Below are positions 56,101-64,000 of a stretch of 64,000 bases of DNA, piece after piece. This DNA comes from Cruorifilaria tuberocauda (Eukaryota; Nematoda; Chromadorea; Rhabditida; Onchocercidae). Both the position numbers and the translations under genes were made by a program. The stretch covers positions 310,001-374,000 of the forward strand of contig JABVXU010000008.1 in assembly GCA_013365365.1 (NCBI GenBank), in the 5' to 3' direction. The notes under the pieces were generated by a model that worked only from the letters and a program-made list of their open reading frames with translations, ran no database searches and was not told the origin of the DNA. The first letter of the stretch is position 1. Each line of letters starts with the position of its first letter.

Positions 56101-59100
56101 ATAATTAAAAATTCATAAAAATAATACTCAATCGTCATTCATAACTTATCACATGTCATACAATCTTAAAATTCCTTAACAAAGGATGCAAAAATTCCTG
56201 AAGATTATTTACTTAATAATCTTAATTCTTTATTAAAAACACATTCTCAAAAATGAACTTCCCTCCTTCAACTTTTCTACAATGGTTAAAGTCTTACGGG
56301 ATAGCCTTCAACCCCAATCGTCAACATGACATTATTCGGTGGTAACATGATACCAATCCTGTTGAGTAACGAAAACGAAAGGAGAGGCAGCCAAATGAAA
56401 AGGATAAGGCCCAAAATTACTGGTACGCCCATTAAATATTTGATTACAGCACCTTTGGCCACACCTCTTGGAGTAGGGAAGTTCTGAAAATTTATTCAAA
56501 TTCATTACAAAAAAAAGAAGTCAATGCAATTTACAGATGCCTGGTGAACTAAAATAAACATAAAATCTGCTAGTATTTCAAAAAAAGTCAAATTACACAA
56601 TATAGAAATAAACAGATAAGCAGTAAGATGAGCAAATATCATATAATATTAATAGCTTACCTTCTCATATGTCCTAGCACATTTTAGATTGTAAATAATC
56701 GCATAAAAATTTTCCATATTGAAGAAATCAAACAGAGGCATAGAGGTTTCAGCCCAAGTCCAATCAGTAGCAGTCCGTAATTCAAATAGAAATGGAATGG
56801 CCATAAACCTGGATGAGATATTTTGCTGCGATTAAAACAACATACGACAACTTTATTTCCTAGACTTCCCGTTAAATCTGATTTTGGAATTTTTCTGCTG
56901 TAAAAAATAGTGGTCTTTGAAAAATGAATAAGAACACTAGGACTTATTCTCGGAAGTTTCAAGCAAGTAAAATATATGTGTATAGATCATTTAAGACGAA
57001 ACAATTCAAATAACCCAGTAATCCAACAAATAGTTGCATTGAACAAAATGTTCCTCGAAGCTACTCATTCAGCTTCATTATAAAAGCAACTTACAGTTTA
57101 AAGAATATCATATTTACAATGCCGTAAGCATGCGTTATAAGATTGCCCGCACATAATGTCGGATATCCATTACGAATTTGCCAAGCGGAAATTAAAAGGT
57201 ATATACATTTAATAAAGTACAGAAATTGCGCAGTTCTGTTTAGCCAAGGAGGCCTGAAATTTTTTAATTAGAATTTAGTATTGATACTTTAATAACAAAT
57301 GTGAAATTCAATGCGGATTTGTTACATCAAACCTCATCTGAATCAATAAAAATTGAAGTTATCATATCGGAAATACTTGATCAACTGACTTGTATGTAAT
57401 CTGTGGCAGAACGAAAAAAATCCAGATATGAAGGAAAATGACAATAATTAATTGATATATAAATTTGCATTTTACTGCTTTTCGAAGATAGAAAGCTCGA
57501 TCGATAATAATCATCAATGATATTATAATAAGCATTATTACAAACGTTATTGGGACGCGATTAGACTGAAAGATAATGTTTCAGTCAATTAGATAATAAT
57601 TCAGTAGATTTCTACTAGTCCTCATGTACTCTCCTTCCTGTACAGACAGACCTCATCCTCTATGTACTAAAAAAATCAAAAATTCAAAAATGTCTTCGAA
57701 AATATTACGCTGATATCTCGTACAACGCTTCCAGTACCTCCATAGTCAAATGAGGAAAAACCAAACGATACTACGAAGAAGCACAACACATCCATCAAGA
57801 ACATGAATGGATACAAATCTTTTATGTATCGAACTGGTGGATTGAAAAGCATATTGAAGAAGTGTTTGATGCGTTTAACGTGTGTTGGAGCTACAAATTT
57901 CTAACTGAGATGATACTAAAGAATAATTTCAGAATTAAGATTTTATATACTTCTTCAATTCATGAAAAATTAAGAATGAAAAAAGAACTAACATTTTCTC
58001 GTCATTGATGCAGTCTCCAAATTAGCCTAGAAATTTGTAAAAAATGTTGACAAGAATATAAAATGAAATCACTTTTTGCTTCACTTATGATTTTATTTTT
58101 TCATCGAAAGATTAAAACAATCTTCCATGTTTCATAAACGAAAAATATACATTATTTGGAGATGTATCCGACAAATTCGTATTAGTAGAACTATTTATTT
58201 GTATGAGCGGAACAGGTGCTTCAAACATATCATCCTTTCCCTTCCACAAACCCAATCTTCGAAGCATATATCGGTGGAAAAAGAGAGCTGAAAGTAGTGG
58301 AATGTAAACCGATATATTTTGCTGACTTCGACAATGTTTTTTATTAAAAAGTTCGGGCTTAAAATGTACCAACAAGTAAGGCGATATCCCAAAAAGCATA
58401 ATAATCCTCCTTTCGAATACCCAAAATTCCGGGTACGTAATCAATAGAATTAGAAGCTCTGATAATATTCGCTGTACTGTTAAATGAGAAGAAACCAAAC
58501 TGTGCAATAAATTTAATTACTACCACCAATTCTGTATAAGTTATCATTATAACCTGAAAATTATAAATAAAAGTCTGTTTAGTCGAATGTCAGATAGCTA
58601 TGGAGAAATCCAACGAGTCCAGGATGAAAAAATTACCCAAAATATTTCTGTTGGACGAGGGTTTGTCAAGGAACCCCAAAAGAAAATAAGAAGAGGTAAT
58701 GGTAATGAAATGATGCCAGCACATCGAGCATGGTTGATTATGGCCAAAAGGTAACAAATGACATCAGTATGAGCAGCGATGCAATATCCAACTGCACTTA
58801 AAAAACGCAAAAACACATTTCGCTGTTGCCACTGATTCTCTACTTCGTCTTCCAATCTTAAAATAAAACTTGAACTTTTACGATATGAATATAGCAGGCA
58901 TCTACGAACAGTCTACCTTCTACTGGTGGTACAAAGAAAATTTTGCTACATATCGCAATGTATCAAGAAGCAATAAAATGAAAACCGAGACTTAACATTC
59001 CAAACTACGTTATGTCACATCGAATAATGGCTCATAGCAATGAAGGTGGAGTCATACACAACGAAAGTAAATCAAGTAATCTGCATCTAAAAACCGACTA

Positions 59101-62100
59101 AAAATACTGTTTATATGAACCCTCAACTCTAAAAACTGATTTAAATGAAAGATTATGAAAAAAAAAGACTAAATTAAAATCAGATACAACGTCAAAGGTT
59201 AAAATTTCACGGAAGTATTTGCGTACAGGGGAAAATCTCAAGAAAAAATGAAAATAACCGTTCAATGTCTCTTTCGCTGGTCACACAACGCAAATTTTGC
59301 TGATCAAATTCCTGCCGAACAACAGACACTGATCTAGAAGCATCCACCAGTGGCTAAATAATATCCTTATAATTTAAGAAACAAAATATTCATAAAAATT
59401 GATAATCAAGCAGTTCATGCACCCCACTGAATTTTTGCTTTCTACCTCCATCAGTGAACTCTTAATAATAATTTACATTTATGATGAAAAATTCGAATTG
59501 TAAAGCCTCGGTATTTAAACTAGAATCCCCTTAAGCTGAAACAATCCTCAAAAATAGATTTATGGATTTATATATGCACATAATAAACTAAGCAGCAATA
59601 ATATTTAGTATTTGAACAGTTTGCTGGATGTCCTAAAGCCGAGGCTTTAGAAGTTCATTCTCTCGAGTTGCATACACCAATGGGACGTGCCTTCGCTCTC
59701 TCTCTCTCTCTCTCTCCTATAGAAGATAAGAGAGAAGGAAGCGGAAAAGGAAAAGAAACAAAAAAAGAACAGAGAGAGGGAAAGGAAAGGAAAACAAGTA
59801 TTACTACAGCTATCACCACTTCTAACAAGATGCAGTTTTGATTTAATTATGAATATGACACAATAATAAGTATAAATTTTAACACAAAAAAAAATCAATT
59901 TTCCCGGAAGTTTTCTCAATATCTTAAACCTCCAACAGAAAAAAAGAATAATTCAGTTTTTCAAAACTATTACAAAATAAGTACCTGTTTCAACCTCTCT
60001 TTTAGTTTCTCTTTTTCTTTCCCAAGGACATAAGCAACATATCGATGTTCACGAGATCTGCGGTTCAGAAAAGCGGCGAACCAACCAAGGGCAGAAGTAA
60101 GGATTTTTTGGAGGAAACGTATGCCTGCCACACCTTGTCCTTCTGAAAATTTCCGAATAGTAATAACCATGCAGTACAAAGCAATTCAAAATATGAAATT
60201 TTCCGAATAAAGTCATCTCTGTTAAAATCAAAATGCAAGGAAAAAAATTCTGCATAGTAAACAGATAAAATGACAGTGCCAGTTATCTATAAATGCCATA
60301 ATAACACTGAACAACGAAAAAAGATTATATAGATGAACTTCAGGAAACATTTAAAAATGTTGATTACTGAAGACTTAATTATGCAATTAATTGAAGAGAG
60401 CATACCAGTCTTCGGTTCTTCACCAGCTAATAATTCTGTCACTGCTGCCTCTTGCTGGGATGATTTCATTTCGTCCGAAACAGCTTTGATCATACGCTTT
60501 TCTTCATCAGTTTCAATTCGCTCAGCCGAATTAACAGCATCCAAAGTTTGGGCCAAATCAAGATCATGTTGCACAGCCGAGTGCATCAACTAAAACCACA
60601 ATGTCACTGTAAGCTCAAAAATGTGAAGAAAACGATGCGAATCAAAATGTATATCTGTTTTGAACTTATAATGCAGGTACAAATTACCGATTTCTACAAA
60701 GATATCTTATTGCTTAATAAAAAAACCTGAGCGGGATCCAGTTTATTGAAATCACTAGCTCCTGGTGTCACTTCTGGAACAAATGTTTCCACTGATTCAT
60801 CTAATGCATCTTCTGATGGATCGTATTCGAACATATAATAATCGCCAGCTCTCTTAGCTAAAAATATGAAAAGTTTTCATGCACTAATAGTTTATGTGTA
60901 AGATAACCAAACTGGTTTTGTGAGCAATCACTTTTTTCTGTTGGTTCTGAGATAATATTTTCATTTCCTCATATATCAAAAATTTAAAACTAAACATTAG
61001 CAAAATACTTCACAAGAGGAATGTACGATATCAACAAGAAATATTATTAATAAAAAGAGAAAGATCCAGCAATTGCTGCGAGAATAACATTTAAAAGATA
61101 TGTTGGTTCCAAAAATTGTACCGAATGTCGAGAATTTCCTCGAAACTAGATTTGATTATGTTTATATTCAATCTTTATATTTTATAAGATAGGGCAACGT
61201 GAGAAACTAAACGTATATTTTTCTTGTGCCTCCTTTTGGCGCCATTGGATACAAGATATTTATGTTACTGTTGTAATATTTCCGATGGATTACCATGTGT
61301 ATGATCTGCATGCTATCACACTATCTTTGCTTGGTGATAAGGATAGGAAGTTACAATCATGGCTGTGTTTTATGCGATATTCTCATACATCCATATCCCC
61401 GTATATCTACTGATATCAAATCTCCCTCCTCAGTAAAAAAACTCAGCCCCCTTGGGCTAGCAAAAAAAGAATCACGGTTGATTGAGGGAGTGGTTTTCTC
61501 CGGGATTTTCATTGCTGTACAGGAATTCTTCTACTGAATAAAATATTACGTTGGTTCGTGCTAAACCCAAGCAACTCAACACAATTCAATCTCAGTCAAG
61601 CTCAAATTCCACAACACCGAAATTAAAATGGTTAGGTAAGTTAACAATGTTAGACAAAAAGAATATAAGCATGATTATGCAAACAAAAGACCATGCAGTG
61701 TTTGCAGTTTCAAAACACGCATTCGGTAGTCAGAATGTTCACGCGCATCGCTCAGCCTATACCAAGGATAAGTTTGCTCGAATGATGCTCTTCAATTCCT
61801 AGACACACCAAACATACTAACAGTGGGTTTGTAAAAACGAAATACTGGTAGAAACACACAACAACGAAATATTATTCAGACATTAAAGTTAATACCCCAA
61901 TAAAAAGTATACTCACATCATGAAACCTCCAAAAGACGCTAATGAACAAATACACAGAAAGTGATGAATTGATATTGAAAATTTGATATCTAAATTCCAG
62001 AAGCAAGAAAAAATGACAGAACAAAACATGGCATTCAAATATAAGAAAAAAAAACAGAAGATTAAAACTTAAACTAAAACTTATGAAATAGGAATGAAAA

Positions 62101-64000
62101 ATAGAAAAATTTATCGATGAAATTAGCAATTCGAAGCTGCTTCAAGAGAAATAATTTAACTCTCAAAAACAAAAAAAAAATTAGTACTAAAAGACAATAA
62201 TTTTGCCATTCATAACTAGATTCTTTCAATAAATGATCTGATTCGGAAATTCGAAAACTATAAGAATTCTTTAATTAACGACTCTACTGCTTAATAAAAA
62301 AATATAGCGGAATAGATCTGACTTACGAAAACAAGAACCAAAATGATATTTCGAAATCTTTGGATTAAAAATTATATAGTACGGTAATAATACTTATAAT
62401 ACGGAAGTAGACGGAAATTCAGTGTCAAAAAAAGCTAATAAGGCTTCTCCGTATTATTCCACAAATCAAGTAAAAACCCGCATAAAAACTCCAGAAAAAA
62501 AACATACCTTGGCCATATGTTTGCGGTAAAAAAGCGCCAGCTTTGCTTAAACGTTTTTCATAGTCTTTACGAATTTGGTCCGTACGCATTTTAATATTCC
62601 TGAATTTCTTCTCCTGCTGCTTATTCTGTTCTATCATTTCCCTCTCAATAAGTTGGTCCTGAAGAACCGCTCCACTGAAAAGGGAACGATTTAAAAAAGA
62701 TTAAATTAATTTCGGTTGAATACCGAAATTGTTTAATTTAAACATTCTAAGATATTCCAGTGTATATTTCTAGATGTTCAGTATGTTTGAAAATCATACA
62801 ATACCGATTCATCAGCACAGCTTCAGATCGGTATTCAACCAAACAGTGTTGGAAATACCATGAGTTAAAAATTCTCAGTTGTAAAACTAATAAGCCAAAC
62901 GCAAATGTGTCAAAGCCTATTTGTGTTTCTGATTTTTGCACCGCACATTCCCGGTCGAATTTTTGTTCTGAAAAAAAATAATACACTTTAACAAAATACA
63001 ATTTATTTTTAAAGCCACAAATTTGGATTCAATAACTTACGTTCTCTGGGCAAGTAATAACTGCCAATTCTACCAGGAATTAAGCTTACACAAACAATGC
63101 TGAATAGCTGGCGAATGCAACAGAGATCTGTTTCTATTAGCACATGGACAAAAGCACATGCGAAAATCTGAAATTCATAAGTTAGTTTTATAGAAGATCT
63201 AGAGAAAACGATGCATTAACTGTTTAAAGAAATCTGTCCTGAACTGTTCAATGAAAACCAATTTCAACATATAAAAGCAAAGCGAGCGTAGTTGTCAACT
63301 GCAACGCACTTCTGTTCCACTAAGCATGCTACAAAGAGATTTAGAATGTTAGTGGCGCCTCATCAGCAGGAATTAAACGTCGGAAATCAGAAATAAGTCA
63401 CAACGTTTAAGTAAAAAACGTTTTCAGATTCATACATTTTTTGAATTGGGCAGCATTTTGGTAGTGAAATCTAGAATTTCATTTAGACCTAATTTAACCT
63501 TTCTAAAAGCGCTTATAAAAAAATAATGTGGTTGCATTGAAATATGACCATTAATCTCTATGAAGCTATAATGAGATATTATCTATATCAATATCATCAA
63601 CTACCACAAGGTCAAAAAAAGATTTCAATGTGAATGAAAGAACTGAGTTAATTCTTAACAAATAATAGTCTTTGAAAATAATTTATAAGTTGCGTAGATT
63701 GCTTCCTTTTTTTTTAAAACATATCCTATGTTTTGAGTTCTAGAACGATGAGCCGTACATCCAGCAATTTAATGAGAAATAGAGTGATTGAAAGCGTGAA
63801 ATTAACGAAGAGTATTATTAAAAGAAGCTGAAATTAACAACTGACTTTCCTATATACCAGACTCATCGCCAACCATTACCGATCATTACAATCTCCAAAC
63901 TACAAAATTTTGCACTGAACTTGAGTTTAACTGTTATATTTCACAGTTTCGAGATTTTTTAAGCTCCGAAAAATGTTAAGAACTTTTCAAAGAGTAAACA
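53169..64000 (-). CDS. pezo-1: PIEZO mechanosensitive cation channel (C-terminal part; 5' end beyond window)
   Basis: Minus-strand gene ending at TGA 53169-53171. C-terminal exons 53169-53252 ('[17 protein letters not shown]'), 53353-53527 (pore helix and '[22 protein letters not shown]') and 53783-53949 are diagnostic of PIEZO. Upstream come cap-domain exons at about 54050-54990 and 55875-56050, the outer helix ('[17 protein letters not shown]', about 56300-56483) and the anchor exon 56661-56808 with the hallmark PFx2Ex6W motif, read as '[12 protein letters not shown]'. Peripheral membrane repeats are at about 57110-57260, 57400-57900, 58112-58550 and 58600-58860. Cytosolic beam, latch and coiled-coil segments are at about 59985-60145, 60400-60590, 60730-60860 and 62505-62680, with more membrane segments at about 62780-62970 and 63041-63167. 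The trimeric channel opens under membrane tension. I see no disabling change; 63168-64000 appears intronic. Confidence 0.95.
59696..59716. repeat. (CT)n tract followed by a GA-rich tract, within a pezo-1 intron
   Basis: A 21-base CT run is followed within a few bases by about 75 bases of almost pure purine (59719-59793), which includes GAGAGAG complementary to the CT run. Simple sequence in an intron; it may form a hairpin or triplex. Confidence 0.85.

Noticed and set aside
59647..59919. 90-codon minus-strand open frame with Ser/Phe-rich run
   Set aside because: It is a translation of the CT/GA simple-sequence tract within a pezo-1 intron.

Overview
The window is AT-rich, intron-rich nematode nuclear DNA, most likely from a filarial (onchocercid) worm. 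The evidence is a set of recognisable nematode muscle, trafficking, cilium and mechanosensation genes with short GT-AG introns and TTTCAG-type acceptors, plus a fragment of Wolbachia-type bacterial rpoC lying between two nuclear genes. The species cannot be fixed from the sequence alone.

Layout from left to right. (1) 1-21060, plus strand: the C-terminal part of twitchin (unc-22), with alternating fibronectin-III and Ig domains, a titin-like kinase and five C-terminal Ig domains; the 5' end lies outside the window. (2) 23101-24885, minus: arl-8, a complete five-exon, 185-residue lysosomal small GTPase, convergent with unc-22. (3) 27956-30959, minus: a BED zinc-finger protein that looks hAT/ZBED-derived but lacks a transposase core. 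(4) 30960-39339: a gene-poor stretch of about 8.4 kb with one GC-rich, G-run-bearing island near 36.3-37.1 kb. (5) 39340-42609, plus: rabenosyn-5 (rabs-5), with C2H2 finger, FYVE finger and an NPF motif. (6) 43360-44276, minus: a 192-residue PAR/CES-2/ATF-2-like bZIP factor, convergent with rabs-5. (7) about 47737-50665, plus: mks-1, a B9-domain protein of the ciliary transition zone, one of whose exons has a near-identical stray copy 1.5 kb upstream. (8) 50666-53168: intergenic DNA holding the rpoC fragment. (9) 53169 to beyond 64000, minus: the C-terminal part of pezo-1 (PIEZO mechanosensitive channel), including anchor, extracellular cap, pore helix and C-terminal domain.

The genes do not form a pathway. 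They act separately: sarcomere mechanics (unc-22), lysosome positioning (arl-8), endosome recycling (rabs-5), transcription (BED and bZIP proteins), cilium gating (mks-1) and mechanotransduction (pezo-1). I recognised no operon, tRNA, rRNA, CRISPR array or intact transposon.

The most noteworthy items are the rpoC fragment and the 229-codon chimeric open frame around it, the duplicated mks-1 exon, a GC-AG intron in the twitchin kinase, two in-frame alternative-splicing candidates in twitchin, and paired bZIP-like sites upstream of the bZIP gene. I did not find convincing evidence of a wholly new multi-gene system.
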